Shown piece after piece: positions 11,562 to 23,099 of a DNA stretch of 64,000 nucleotides (position 1 is the stretch's first letter; the number at the start of each line of letters is the position of its first letter). Source of the stretch: Xylaria sp. FL1777 (Eukaryota; Ascomycota; Sordariomycetes; Xylariales; Xylariaceae); NCBI GenBank assembly GCA_022578965.1, contig MU400675.1, positions 28,780-92,779 on the forward strand. Reading direction: 5' to 3'. Position numbers and translations under genes: made by a program. The notes below the pieces were generated by a model. The model was not told the DNA's origin. It saw only the letters and a program-made list of their open reading frames with translations, and made no database searches.

Positions 11562-12667
11562 AACATCCTAAATATAGTAGTAATGTTTTTGTTAAAGTTT
11601 AAAGCTTTTGCTTTTGTAAGCTTAAGAAAGTTTAACGTAAAGCTAAAAGAAAATATCTAGCTTTTAAAAGCAAAAAAGTTATTAAAATTTACTTTAGTAA
11701 CGATTTTATTTTTATAAATGTTTTTATTTTACTGCTAGTTAGTAAATTTTAATATTTTGCGTATAATATGCTAACTAGTAGATTATTAAGCAGCTTAGTT
11801 GTTTTATTTATTTTAGCTAGCGCTTATGCGGTTTAGCTTTTATTAAACGTAAACGTAATTTATAAATGTTACATTATAATATTAATTTAATATAGTAGCA
11901 AAGTTAGAAGTATTAATTATAAAAAGAAAATTAAGCAAAACATGCTATTTGTTATTAATTATTATACTAGGTTTTTAATTAGTGCTTTTATTTTTGCTAT
12001 GAATAATTTTAATAGCATGGGCAAATTGCTTAGTAGTTTTTTTGAATAGCTTTTTAGTAGTAGTAGTATTTTTAATATACGGGTACTTGCAACAGTTTAT
12101 GCTACGCAAGTTAAAGGAAATGTTTTTTTTTTTTTATAATACTTATTTGTTATTTTTATATTTGTTTTTTTTGCGTATATTTATATAACAAACATTAGCT
12201 ATTTAATTTAGCTTGCAAAATTGCTATATAGTAACGTAGTGTTAATTTTACATATTATTGCTGCTTATAAAAATAACAAAATAAAAGAGGAAAAAACTTT
12301 TATTTGTTGTTTAGCTTATAGCTATATTATATATAAATAACATGTTTATTTTGCTTTGTTAAAAAGAAGCAATTTAGATTTAATAATTTTTTATATAAAA
12401 TTGCTTTTAAAGCTTAGTATTATTTTAATGAAAGATTTACAATATTAAATACAAAGCAATAAGTTAGCTACAAAAGCACTTAAGCGTATTAACAAAGAAA
12501 AATTTTATAATATTAGCTAGAGCTTAAAAAAGCAGGAAAAAAAGGCAGAGAAATAGCGTACTTTAAACTTAATTTTAGAAGTTAGTACGAACTAAAGTTA
12601 AAAAGAATAAACCTACTAGCATACTTAAGCAAGGTTAAATAGAAAAAATAAAGAGGCTTGCTAATAA
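11562..12667 (+). pseudogene. Decayed reading frame with hydrophobic middle and charged helical C-terminal block
   Basis: From 11562 to about 12190 one frame has about 14 stops in 210 codons. The stretch from about 11890 to 12190 has only two or three stops and reads as strongly hydrophobic (for example LLLIIILGFQLVLLFLL, with * read as Q), suggesting membrane segments. From about 12345 to 12667 a frame two bases out gives a charged, coiled-coil-like block (LATKALKRINKEKFYN, then LKKQEKKAEKQRTLNLILEV). Whether the two blocks are one gene with an intron or frameshift, or two fragments, cannot be settled. Family not recognised. Stops are almost all TAA/TAG. Confidence 0.35.
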
Positions 12668-12711
12668 AGTTAATAAAAGTACACAAAAACGTTAGTAAAG
12701 TAACTTGCTTT

Positions 12712-12772
12712 TTTAGTTTTTATTTTAGTTGTTTTAGTTATTTTAGTTATTTTAGTTGTTTTAGTTGTTTTA
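12712..12772. repeat. 9-bp microsatellite (TTTTAGTTG/TTTTAGTTA)
   Basis: Six to seven consecutive nonamers TTTTAGTTR. Confidence 0.9.
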
Positions 12773-12960
12773 TAAGCGGCTTTATTAAAAGCAATATTAA
12801 TAGAAATAAAAGCGTTAAATATATTTAGCAAACTAATAAATATGTTAGTATATAAATAAAAAAAAAGGAGTTATAAAATAGGTATATAAATTAATTTGTT
12901 GCAAGCTAACTAAAGGTTTTATTATGAAGTTAAGCTAGCTTTTAAAATATATAAGTAAAA

Positions 12961-13126
12961 GCGCGCGTATAATTATTAATATTTAGTTAAGTTAATTATA
13001 TACGTGAGTTTAAATAAGTATAAGATTTTAAGTTGCTAGATAAAAAATTATAATTGTATACGTAAGTTTAAATAAATATAAGATTTTAAGTTATTAAATA
13101 AAAAATTGTAATTATATATGCGCGCG
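12961..13126. mobile_element. Possible small inverted-repeat element (MITE-like), 166 bp
   Basis: The left end reads GCGCGCGTATAATTATTA. The complement of the right end reads CGCGCGCATATATAATTA, so the two ends form an imperfect inverted repeat of about 17 bases. GCGCGCG is exceptional in this sequence. Both flanks carry an AGTAAAA-like string (just before 12961 and near 13131), possibly a target duplication. Inside is a 58-bp tandem duplication (12999-13114). The call is structural only; a chance palindrome with alternating purine-pyrimidine ends is the alternative. Confidence 0.35.
12999..13114. repeat. 58-bp tandem duplication
   Basis: Two copies of TATACGTRAGTTTAAATAAR plus TATAAGATTTTAAGTTRYTA plus a TAAAAAATT tail, starting at 12999 and 13057, with few differences. 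Confidence 0.85.
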
Positions 13127-13299
13127 TTAAAGTAAAAAGAACTACTATAAATAATAATAAAGAATATGTTAAAATTTCTTAAAAAGTATATATATAAATG
13201 CGTACGTAAGCTAAATATAAATTAACATATAATAAAAATTAAATATTAAAATAATATAATAAATTAAAGCATAATAGTATTGTAATTAAAACAAAGATA

Positions 13300-13545
13300 A
13301 ACTTATTTATTTTTTTTAAAATAATTATACTTAGTAAAATCTCTAAACTTATTTTACATAAAATAACTTAGCATTATTTCTAAATTTATTTCTTTTAAAA
13401 TAACTATATTTAGTAAAACATTTCTAAACTTATTTTTTGTAAAAGTAGCTATTTTTGTAGCATAATTATACTTAGCAATATTTTTGAACTTATTTTCTAT
13501 AAAAGTAGCTATTTTTATAGTATAATTATACTTAGTAAAATATTT
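13300..13545. repeat. Degenerate tandem repeat, period about 50-60 bp
   Basis: About five units alternate TTCTAAACTTATTTYWTWTA with AAATAACTATACTTAGTAAA-like blocks; the last two units also contain AAAAGTAGCTATTTTTRTAG. Confidence 0.75.
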
Positions 13546-13742
13546 AAGAACTATAGCTATGTTTTATTAATAATATAAAACCTTGCTTATAATAATATAG
13601 CAATAAAATAGCTAATTATAAAATAATAAAAAAACGCTTAATAGTATTTATGTTATAAGTTTATATAAAAAGCATAAAAGATTAAAATAATAAAGTTAAA
13701 AGTTTTAGTTATGTTAACTAATATAATACGTTTACGAACTTA

Positions 13743-16700
13743 TTTATTTAAAGTACTTTTTTTAGTACTTTTTATGCTACATGTATTATTATTTTTATTT
13801 AGCAAAGTGTTAAGTTCTTTTAAGTAGCAAATTGCTTTTTTAACGTTTATATATTAATGTTTTAATATATAAGCAGCAGTTTTTTAAAACAGTACATTAT
13901 AAGCATATCTTTTATTATATTAAACAAGCTAATTGCTGTTATTATTGCTATTAGTATTAAAGTTAAAGTTTAAATTAATTTTATGCTACTTTTTAAGCAA
14001 TCTATATTTTTAATAGCTAAAATGCGTTATTAAGCCTTTGCTACTAAAGTTAAGGTTAAAACTCTAGCGAATCTTTTTAAATAAATTATACTTGTTTTAA
14101 AAATGCTTATAGCTTTTTAAATAATGCTTTACTAACTAGTTATTTTTGCTAAATAAGTAATATTACAAATAAAAGCATAACTTAATAAAACAATTTATTA
14201 TATTTTTAAATTGTTTAACAATAATAATAATATTTGCTGCTTAAACTTTATTTTGCATAATAGCTTTATTATGCTTACGCTTTTATTAAATAAAGGCGTA
14301 AAAATAAATATAAGAACTAAAGTTCTAAGGTTTATTAAGGCAACCTAAGCAATAAATAGCAAAGTGGTAAAAACTATTAAGCTTAGCTTAGCAAAGCAAA
14401 GCTTGCTTAACAAGCAATAAAAAAGCATTATATAATTTAGTTTTATATACGTATAAGAAGTTATATAAACAAACCGAACTAAAAAAAGCATAAAAAGCTA
14501 TAAATTAAGCTAAAAAATTTTTAGTGAGCAGATTATTATAAAAACTACAAAAGTTTTAAAGTAAAAATAAACAATAACAAAGTTAAAGCCTAGTTAAAAA
14601 AGGGGCTAAAGTAAAAGTCATAAGTATAACGCTAAAAAAAAAGGTTAATAAGTTATTTTCTACTATAGTAATATTAATAAGAAAAAAGAGGGTATATAAA
14701 AGTAAAGCATAGTTATTATATATAACATAACTAAAGTTATAACGCTTAGCGTTACTGTTTAAAAAACAGCTAGCAAATTAGCATTTATAAAAAGCTATAG
14801 CAAATTTATACATAAAACTTCTAAGCTTGTTAGCTTTAATAAGCAAAATTCTTATGTTAAAGCAACTATTATAATTAGCTTAACTAAATTACTAAAGCAT
14901 GTTAATAAAATTAAAAGCGCTTATGCAAATAATAAAGTTAATACGCTTAAAGTTTACGCTAAAACTTATAGCTATAATAGCAATAATAAACTTGCTTTAT
15001 TTAAGCTACTTATTTAAGTTAGCTTGTTTATTAGTAAGTTTAGCGTAATAAAATAAGACATTAAAACGTAAAGCTAAACTTTAATACTTATTTTAAGTTA
15101 AAATATAAATTATGTTTAGCTGCTTAAAATATAACTTTATTTAGTTAGCTATTTTTATTAAGTAAAGCAGCATAGCTTCTTTATTAGCATTAATATATTA
15201 ATAACAAAAGTTATTATATATATACAAAGCTTTAATAATGCAAGTTTTGTTTAAGTTAAAATATAAAGCGTTTATAAACTGCTGCTTTATAAAAAGTAGG
15301 AGTATTTTAGTTAAAAAAACCTAATTAAAAAAGACTTTAGCTAGCAACTTAAAAATGTTTATAAGTTTTTATTGCTAGTTTTTTATAAGTAATACTTTTT
15401 AAGCCTTGTTTAAAACAACATAGTTAATTAAGTGTTAGTTTTTTTGCCTTGTAATAAAGTTAATTTAATTGCGTTAAGTTATAGCTTTAAGCGTAATAAA
15501 AATAATAAAGCTTTTAGCTAAGCTAAAATTATTGCTATTTTATATAGTAATATTAATATTAAAAGCGCTAAAATGCTTTTTAGTGTTAAATATAAGCAAT
15601 AGTATAAACTAAATAATAATTATACAAAACTTAAGCTAAATATAAGCAAGCAGCGCATAAATAATAAACTTATTGCTTTTAGTACTAGCTATATAAATAA
15701 TGCTAGCATAGTTACATATAGTATTAAGTATTTTTTTTTACGCGAACTATAGCTAAAGGTTAATATGCTTAAATATAATTTTTGCAGACTTTAAAGTTAA
15801 AACTAACTTAAAAAAGCTTTTGCAATAAGCTTAAAGCTTAAAAGTTAAGTTATTATTAATTAAATTATGCTTACGTTTTGCTAATTTTGCAAAAGCGTTA
15901 TTATTATTGTTGTTTAGCTGCTATAACGTATATTACTAAAAAAAAATATTAAAAAACTTAGTAAAAAGGTTACTACTGTTATGCTTAACTAAGTAAACAA
16001 GCTTAGCAGTATAAATAAAATAAAACGCCTAGCAATTAAAAACGTTATTGTTTTTAATAGTAGTAGCACTTTTATTATTTTTTTTGTTGTAAATGTTAGC
16101 TTTAGTTATAATTTTAAAGCTTAAAACCTTGCTAATAAGTTTACTATTAAAAAATTTACGCTTAAAAGTAATAGTAATATATTTTTACTTTTAAATGTTA
16201 ATTTTTTAGCTAAAGCTGCTTGAAGTAATATTAATAAAGCTAGCTGTAACTTTATTTGCAGAAATAGTTATATTATTTTTGCATAGCGCTACTTTAAAAA
16301 AAAAGAAAAAAAAGGAAAAAATGCTATTGCAAGCAACAGATTTAACTAACTAGGCAAAAAAAAGAACAACAGAAATATACGTAATAATTAAGCGAAAAAC
16401 TTAAGAAAAAAAAAATCAATAAACTAAAAACTTGCGGTTTGCTTTTTATTAGCTTTTTTGCTAAATAGTATAAATACTAACTTGTTTATTATAAACAAAT
16501 ATGTTGCAAAAGCTACTGTTTATTATATTTATTATATAAATTGTTATAAGCTTAATATAGCAAGCAGGCTATTTGTTAATAAAATAAACAACAATGCTAA
16601 GCTTTTTTAAAAAAACTAGCTTTTGCTTAGCATAATTAAAAGCAGCTTTAAAAAAAATAAATATGTTGTGCTGCTATTTGTTTTTAAAATTGCTAATAAA

Positions 16701-18188
16701 ATTAAAGCAATTTATAAGCAAAACGCTAGCGCTATCCGTTTACGCAATGTTAAAAAAATGCTTTAAAAAGCTATAGCTAAAAACCTTATTACTACGATTA
16801 TTTTTAATGTTTTCTAAGTTAAAAATTAAAAAAAAAGCAAACAATACGCTTAAAAAAAGGTCTTTAAAAGCATTAGTAGCGCGTTTAACAAAAAGCTTTA
16901 TAAAGTAGCAAATATTATTGCAGCTAATATTAATACTGTTAGTAATAAGCAAAACTGCGCTGCTTTTTGTTTATTTTATGCTTGCTAGCTAAGTAATAGT
17001 TTTTTTAATTTAACTAGCTACGCTTTTTGTAAAGCTAATTTACGTTATAAATGTTTAGCTGCTTAAAGTTTTAACTACGTATATAAACCTAGCTATTATT
17101 GCTTTAACAGCATAAAAAATGTTGCAGAAAAATTAGCTAGCAAAACTTACAATAATAAGTTAGCTGTATTAAAAACAACGCGCTAAAAACCTAACTAATT
17201 TATACATTAGTAAATATAGTATATTATTATTTATTTAGCTAAACTAATGGTTATTAATAGCTTTAAAGTTTTTGTATAAAACGTAAAAAAAGATTTTAAT
17301 AACAGTAAAAAAATGATTTAAGAACAAAATGCTTATATGTTATAAGCTATTATTTTTAATAGCTATAGCTGCTAAAGTAAACAAAAAAACACTTTTAAAA
17401 ATATTGCTGCAAAGCTTATAGCGTACAACTAAGTTAACTAAGCTAAAAATAATGTTGTTTTTTTTGCGAAAGCTTAATTAAAGCTAGTTAGCTTTTATAG
17501 CACAGCTAAGCATAATAGCTTACGTATTATTTATAAAAGCAAAAAAGCCATGCTTAAAGAAACTATTTAAAAAAGATAACTAGTTTAACAAATAAGTTAA
17601 ATATTACAAAAGTTGCTTTTATGTTTATATGTAGTTTAAAATGCTTTTAGCTTTAATGTTATAGTTAAAAAAAATAAACAAAAAATTATAATTTTTGCAA
17701 TAATTTAGTTGCTTAATTATTAAGTAGCCTTTAATAGCAAGGTAACTTTTCGTACAAAAGGCAATACGTAAAAAGTAAGCAATTATATTATTAATAATAT
17801 AGTTATAAATGTTTGCTTTTATTATATTAATAAGGGTTTTTACTTTAAAGTTTTATAAATAAGCGTTAAACTTAAAAGCTTTAAGAAATTTGTTTAGTTT
17901 AGCTAAACTATAAGCTTTAGCAACCTTGTTTATATATAATAATATGTTTTGCTTTAAAAAGCAAGCAAAAATAAAGCTAAGCAACTATGTTTGCAGGCTA
18001 TGCTTTAAAACCCGCGTATATTTAACTATTTTTTTGGACTTAAGGGCTTGTATAATAGCGGGTTTATAGCAACGTTTATAGCTAAAATGCTTTTTTTTAA
18101 CGTAAAATTAAATGCTGCTTTTGCTTACAACGAAGTAGTAGCACCTAGAATATTTATAACTTTTAATGGTTTAAAGAAACAAGTATAA
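13743..18188 (+). pseudogene. Decayed giant reading frame (about 1480 codons), unknown protein
   Basis: One plus-strand phase stays coding-like from about 13743 to the TAA at 18186 without any needed frameshift. Between 14841 and 16341 it has about 31 stops in 500 codons (about 6 %), nearly all TAA/TAG. Some stretches of about 60 codons, such as around 16020-16200, are almost stop-free. The last block (from about 18010) reads FNYFFGLKGLYNSGFIATF and on to FNGLKKQV before the stop. Near 14590-14680 a Lys/Gly/Ser-rich stretch could be a basic linker. I see no reverse-transcriptase, integrase, DDE-transposase or helicase signature, so the family is open. A large single-frame transposon protein or a repeated gene would both fit. 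The true start is not visible. A weaker coding-like tail continues in phase to about 18660. Confidence 0.5.
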
Positions 18189-19467
18189 CAATAAATTATA
18201 GTTACTGTTAATATTAAAACTATAAAACTATGTATTAAACATAGTTATTAACTTATTTAATATAAGATATTTACTTTTTTTTAGCTACATAATTATTTTG
18301 TAAATAATAGCTACGTTTTTATAGCAGTTATTTAAATAACTTAAGATTGCTAATTATATTAAGCAAAGAACGTTTTAATATTAGTTGTAAAACAATAAAA
18401 AAAAGCTGCTAATAGTGCTATGCTTAATAAAAAACTACTAGTTAAAGAACTAAAAGCGCTTATTTAACATAATGCACTACGTATATATAAGTAATAATAT
18501 AAAATACTAAATAATATGTAGCATAAGGCAAAAACGTAAAAATAAATAAACAGTTATAATTAATATAGCTTACTTAAAAATACTAAAGCTAGTAATGCTA
18601 TAAAAAAATGTAAAAAAAATGAAAAACTACGCGTTTTAACGTATTATAAATATTTAATTACTTAAGTAAGCATATAAAATAAAATATATAACAGGAAAAA
18701 AAACATAAAAGTAAATAAAAAGGTAATTTTTACTAAAAGTTAGCATAACTATAAAAAAAAGCATATGTTGCTTTTATTTAGTATTTTTAGCAGGTATACA
18801 AACAAAATAATTATATAAACACTAAGTGCATAAAAAAGCAAGTTAAATTTACAAAGAGCTATAGCAAATATTTAACAATATAATAATAAATAATATATAG
18901 AAAAAAATAAGACGTACTAATAAAAAATAATTAATATAGTAAGTAAGATTTTAGTATTGTTTCCGAAAGCTGCTAGCTTTTTAAGTAAAAACTTAAAAAC
19001 CTAGCTAAAAGTCGTAAAATGCTTTTAGTTAGCATTTATTATATAAAATAATAATTATTAGTAATAAAGCAGCAATATATTATTTTTTAGATTATAGCTT
19101 AGAAAGAAGTTTTGCAGTACAAAAAGCGTGCTAAAACTAAGGTATTATTTTAATAAAAAAGAATTAAGGTAATAAAAAGCGGCTAAGCTTAAGTGAAAAG
19201 GTGGAAAAAAATAATAATGTAAGAAAAAAAAAGAAAAAAAAAGAAAAAAAAAAAAAAAGAAAAAAAGAAAAAAGAAGTACTTAAGTACTTATTTATTTGC
19301 TTAAAGTAAATAATTTAATAGGAAAAAGCAAATACTTAAAAGTAAATATAGCATGTTTTTATTTAATTATGTTAAATATAGCTGTTATTTTTTATATGTA
19401 GTCTAAAATCAAATGATTAATAAGAAATAAAAAAATAAACAGCATTATATAACAGCAAAAAAAGCTT
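18189..19467. other. Degenerate sequence with possible continuation of the upstream frame
   Basis: The upstream frame remains weakly coding-like to about 18660: a charged helical stretch around 18380-18650, with about 17 stops in 159 codons, which is not convincing. Near 19219-19273 lies an AAAAG-type purine-rich run. Otherwise nothing is recognised. Confidence 0.45.
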
Positions 19468-19530
19468 AATTAATTAATTAATTATTTTTAATGTTAAGCA
19501 TAAAGCTTTAGCTACTTTATATACTTTAAA
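19468..19530 (+). repeat. TTAATTAA-headed dispersed repeat, copy 1
   Basis: TTAATTAATTAATTAATTAT followed by TTTTTAATGTTAAGCATAAA and TTTTAGCTACTTTATATACT-like sequence. A direct copy lies at 21050-21120. A further TTAATTAA tract lies at 19578-19617. Confidence 0.75.
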
Positions 19531-19781
19531 CGTAGCAAGCTTTATATTAAAATATATATAGTAAAATATGTTAGTACAAAAAGAATTTAATTAATTAATT
19601 AACAAGTTAATTAATTAAAATATACGTTATAATTTTACTAAATATAATGCATCCGGATTATTTTAATGATTATAGTTATTACGCTTTAATTTTTCAAGCT
19701 AATAATTCCGGTAATTATACTAAAACGCTTATTATATAAGCACTAAGCAAAACTACTTTTGTTATTTTATCTTGCTTTATT

Positions 19782-19814
19782 TTTTCTTTTTTTTTTTATT
19801 TTTTTTTTTTTTTA
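19782..19814. repeat. T-rich homopolymer tract
   Basis: Runs of T interrupted by single A or C; low complexity only. Confidence 0.9.
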
Positions 19815-20541
19815 TTTGTTTAATTATATAGCACTATATAATATTAAAACGTAGCTTAGCTATTAAAACACAGCTTAAACTAAGGCTTAACTAACTATAA
19901 AAATACTATTACTAAAATTACTGCTTATATAGCAATAATTTATATTATACTTTTTTTATATTTGGACTTTAGTTTATTTCTTTGTATAAAAAACAGCTAT
20001 ATATATATAGCACTAAGTAAAAGCCTAAAAAGCAGGGCTAATAAATGCAGTTTAATTATTATGTGTGCTTTTAGGTTTAAGTTGTAAAATATTTTATATA
20101 TTATAGTTTTTTTTTATAAAGTTAAAAATAAATAGCTTAAAATAGCTTTATATACTATAAGCCTTTAAAAAGGCTTAAAAACTATAAGTTTTTATATAGC
20201 GTTAATTTAACTAACTAATTAACTAGTTTTTTGTTATTATGCTAGTTGTTTAGCAAAGTTTATTAAGTTAAGCTTTTGCTTTTTTTTTTGTTAAGCGTAT
20301 TATTTACTAAAGCAAATAGTTGTTTAGTGTTATATAAAACGCTTTTAGCTATTTTTTATGCTGTTTTGTTTTATTTTTAAAACTAATGCTTTAAAATTTA
20401 AAGCAATATTATGCTTTTGTTTTTATTGCATAAAATTAAACTTATAAAAGCTAATTAGTTTATTTAACTACTTTATTTTACTTTAATACTTAATATAACT
20501 ACGTAATAAGGTTAAATAAACGTAGATATTAAAAAAAGCGT

Positions 20542-20748
20542 GATTTTTTTTTAAATAAACAAGCTAATATTTTAGAACTTAAAAGATTACTTAAAACTAG
20601 AAAAGCATATAACGTTTTTTTATTGCGTTTGCGATTTAAGCGTTACTTTATTATTTTGTGCATTAGTGCACTATTAAAAGTATATAAAAGCAATAGCTAA
20701 GCACTAAAAGTTTTAAAGAACTTAAAAACTTTGCGATTTTTTTTGTAA
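20542..20748 (+). pseudogene. Short decayed frame, basic leucine-rich
   Basis: A 69-codon stretch with a single internal TAA (at 20695-20697), ending at TAA 20746-20748. It reads DFFLNKQANILELKRLLKT and then RLRFKRYFIILCISALLKV. Basic and leucine-rich, probably helical, and more GA/TC-retaining than its flanks. Family not recognised. It may be a fragment of the same insertion as the integrase tail at 22035, but about 1.3 kb of tandem repeat separates them. Confidence 0.4.
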
Positions 20749-20989
20749 AATTAAAAAATAAAATAAAGAAAACTAAATGTACGTAAGCTGCGCAAAAGCA
20801 GCTGTTATATAAAAGCTGCTAAAATAGCACTAACTAAGTTAATAAATAAAACATTCTTTTTTTATATATAAATTTCTATATAAATTTAAGTTATAAATTA
20901 TAAAGCTTTAGTAGCAATATTAAAGCAAGCTGTTTATAAGCATAAAGAATATAGAAAAAAAAGAACAAAAAATAACTATAAAAAGAGTA

Positions 20990-21615
20990 TATACTAACTA
21001 TATAATGCAATTAAGTAAATAACCAAAGGCAAAAGCAATATATACTAACTAATTAATTAATTAATTAATTAATTGATTCTTTTTAACGTTAAGTATAAGG
21101 TTTTAGCTACTTTGCATACTTATATACTAATTATATAATGCAATTAAGTAAATAACTAAAGGCAAAAGCAACTATAAAAAGGTATATACTAATTATATAA
21201 TGCAATAAATAACTAAAGGCAAAAGTAACTATAAAAGGGTATACATTAACTATATAATATAATAAATAACTAAGGGCAAAGGCGATTATAAAAGGGTATA
21301 TATTAACTATATAATGCAATTAAGTAAATAACTAAAGGCAAAAGCAACTATAAAAAAACAAATTATATAATATAATTAAATAAATAACTAAAAGCAAAAG
21401 TAACTATAAAAGGGTATATATTAACTATATAATGCAATAAATAACCAAGGGCAAAAGCAACTATAAAAGGGTATATATTAACTATATAATATAATAGATA
21501 ACTAAAGGCAAAGGCAACTATAAAAGGATATATATTAACTATATAATGCAATAAATAATTAAAAGCAAAAACAACTATAAAAGGGGTATATATTAATTAT
21601 ATAATGCAATTATTA
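20990..21615. repeat. 57-bp tandem array, about ten units
   Basis: Units of AACTATAAAAGGGTATATAT plus TAACTATATAATGCAATAAA plus TAACTAAAGGCAAAAGC, mostly 57 bp, with 60-62-bp variants carrying an inserted TTAAG or similar. The unit at about 21040-21120 is interrupted by a TTAATTAA tract and the copy of the 19468 repeat. The 57-bp period equals 19 codons, so the minus strand is open for 62 codons twice (21131-21319, 21363-21551) with a repeated IVNIYPFIVAFAFSYLL motif. GGG is retained in most units. Confidence 0.9.
21050..21120 (+). repeat. TTAATTAA-headed dispersed repeat, copy 2
   Basis: Direct copy of 19468-19530: the TTAATTAA tract, then TTTTTAACGTTAAGTATAAG, then TTTTAGCTACTTTGCATACT. 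It is embedded in the 57-bp tandem array, so it probably inserted into the array or seeded it. Confidence 0.75.
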
Positions 21616-22034
21616 AACAACTAAAAAGCAAAAAAATAAAAAGCAAAGTACTTAATAAAAACGTAGCAGAATTTATAACCTAAGAGTAAATATAGGATGT
21701 TTTTATTTAGCTACTAAAAAAAAAGCAAGTTAAACATAGCATAGTTTTTATTTGTACATATAAAAAATAGCAATTAGCATAGTTAATAAGTTATTAGCTT
21801 TAGTTTTTATAGTATGCTTTTTTATGTTAAACAAAACCTAGTTTAATTAAAAGTAAATAGTTAAAGTATACTAGGTTTTTTTTTTGTGCTTTTAAGTAAA
21901 AAAGAGGCCTTTTTATTTTAACCTTACTTTTTATTAATAAATTAATAAGTATAAAAATATTGCAAGGTTTTTATTTAGCTTATATAGTTTACTTATAATT
22001 ATAAAAGTTAAAAAACTATAAAGCAGTATAATAA

Positions 22035-22412
22035 GCTATAAAGATTTTATATAGTAAACTAAATAGGTATTTTATAGAAAACATTATATTTGCTAGATCT
22101 TTTCAAGTTATTAAAAAGATTAAACGGTTAGCGTACAAACTTAAGTTTCTAGTTTATTTTAAGATATATAATGTTATTTCTGTAGATTATTTTAAACTTA
22201 TATTTTTTATAAATTATTTCGGAAAATACTTTTTATACGCTAGCAAAATTTATTTAGAATTATATACTAAGAGGATTATTAATAAAAATTACGAAAAACA
22301 CAAGTATTTTTTTGAGTATATTAGTTTGGGCCTTAAATATTATAAATGGGTTACTTTTGCAAAATTAAAGGAGAAAGCTAAAAAATTGCTAACGAATTAC
22401 AAACAAAAGTAA
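22035..22412 (+). pseudogene. Ty3/Gypsy (chromovirus) integrase C-terminal fragment with chromodomain-like tail
   Basis: An uninterrupted 125-codon frame runs from just after TAA 22032 to TAA 22410; no ATG start is needed because it is an internal fragment. Residues about 23-50 read FQVIKKIKRLAYKLKF, then IYNVISVDYFKL. This matches the known C-terminal integrase pattern of Ty3/Gypsy elements (GPF-x-V, then LAYEL-x-LP, then IHPVFSV-x-x-L). Residues about 78-125 read like a chromodomain: YFFEYISLGLKYYKWVTFAK, then LKEKAKKLLTNY, cf. the family pattern YLVKWxGY-xxxxxTWEP-xxLxNAxELLxxY. The position at the end of pol agrees with chromoviruses. GA/TC dinucleotides are about three times denser than in the sampled surroundings, so this piece is less mutated. 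Upstream reverse transcriptase and integrase core are not visible. Confidence 0.8.
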
Positions 22413-22652
22413 ACAAAAAGCTACTATTAAAAGCACTTTAATGCATATATTAATATTAAGCATATATTAATATAAAAGATAAATTAGCAGTTAAACTAAG
22501 ATATTAAAATTAAGCATTTTAGTGCATATATATTAATAGCTAATAAAATAAGCTAATAATAAAAAATATACTTTAAAAAATAAGTTAAAGTTAAGTATGT
22601 TTTTATATATTTTGTAAAACTTTGCATTTTATTAACCTATAATATAATAATA

Positions 22653-23099
22653 ACATTTGTAGATTTAACAAGAAAGTTTAAAAGCTTTTTGCAACTTATT
22701 TTTTTGTTTTTTTTTGGCCGGCAAAAAGAGATTGCAAAGCTAGGATTTATTATAATTTACTTGCGTGCAAGCTTATTTAATAATGTTTAAAATAGCTAAA
22801 GTTTTAGCTTTAATAAAGGATTTAATATAGCAATATAGTATAGATTAAGAAAAGTTTAAAAGATTATTTTTTAAAACAAAGGCTTAAGCATTTTTAATAA
22901 CCTAAAAGCTATAAAATTATAAATAGCGTTGTTAAAAAGCAAAAGTAAGCACTTAGGTAACCTAGCGAGGTTTATTTAGTATGCTATTAATAAAACGCAT
23001 AAGATAAGCAAAGTTATATTAAATAAAGTTAGCTTGCGTAAAGCTATGCAAAGAGTTAAAAAAGAATACTATGCAAAATATATTATAATAAATAACTAA
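22653..23099 (+). pseudogene. Decayed reading frame downstream of the integrase fragment
   Basis: One phase has about seven stops in 149 codons, all TAA/TAG. It reads FVDLTRKFKSFLQLIF early and LGNLARFIQYAINKTHKIS, KVSLRKAMQRVKKEYYAKY late (* read as Q). Basic, helical and natural-looking; family not recognised. The same phase may continue weakly to about 23400 (NACEVKKKATG segment). It is in phase with the integrase frame but separated from it by 240 bp with many stops, so it need not be the same gene. Confidence 0.4.

Noticed and set aside
16740..16952. 70-codon minus-strand open frame
   Set aside because: Lies inside the plus-strand giant decayed frame, which has sustained stop depletion over 4 kb; most likely its shadow.
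20990..21615. CRISPR-like array
   Set aside because: Units are contiguous 57-bp tandem repeats without unique spacers, in a sequence that otherwise looks eukaryotic.
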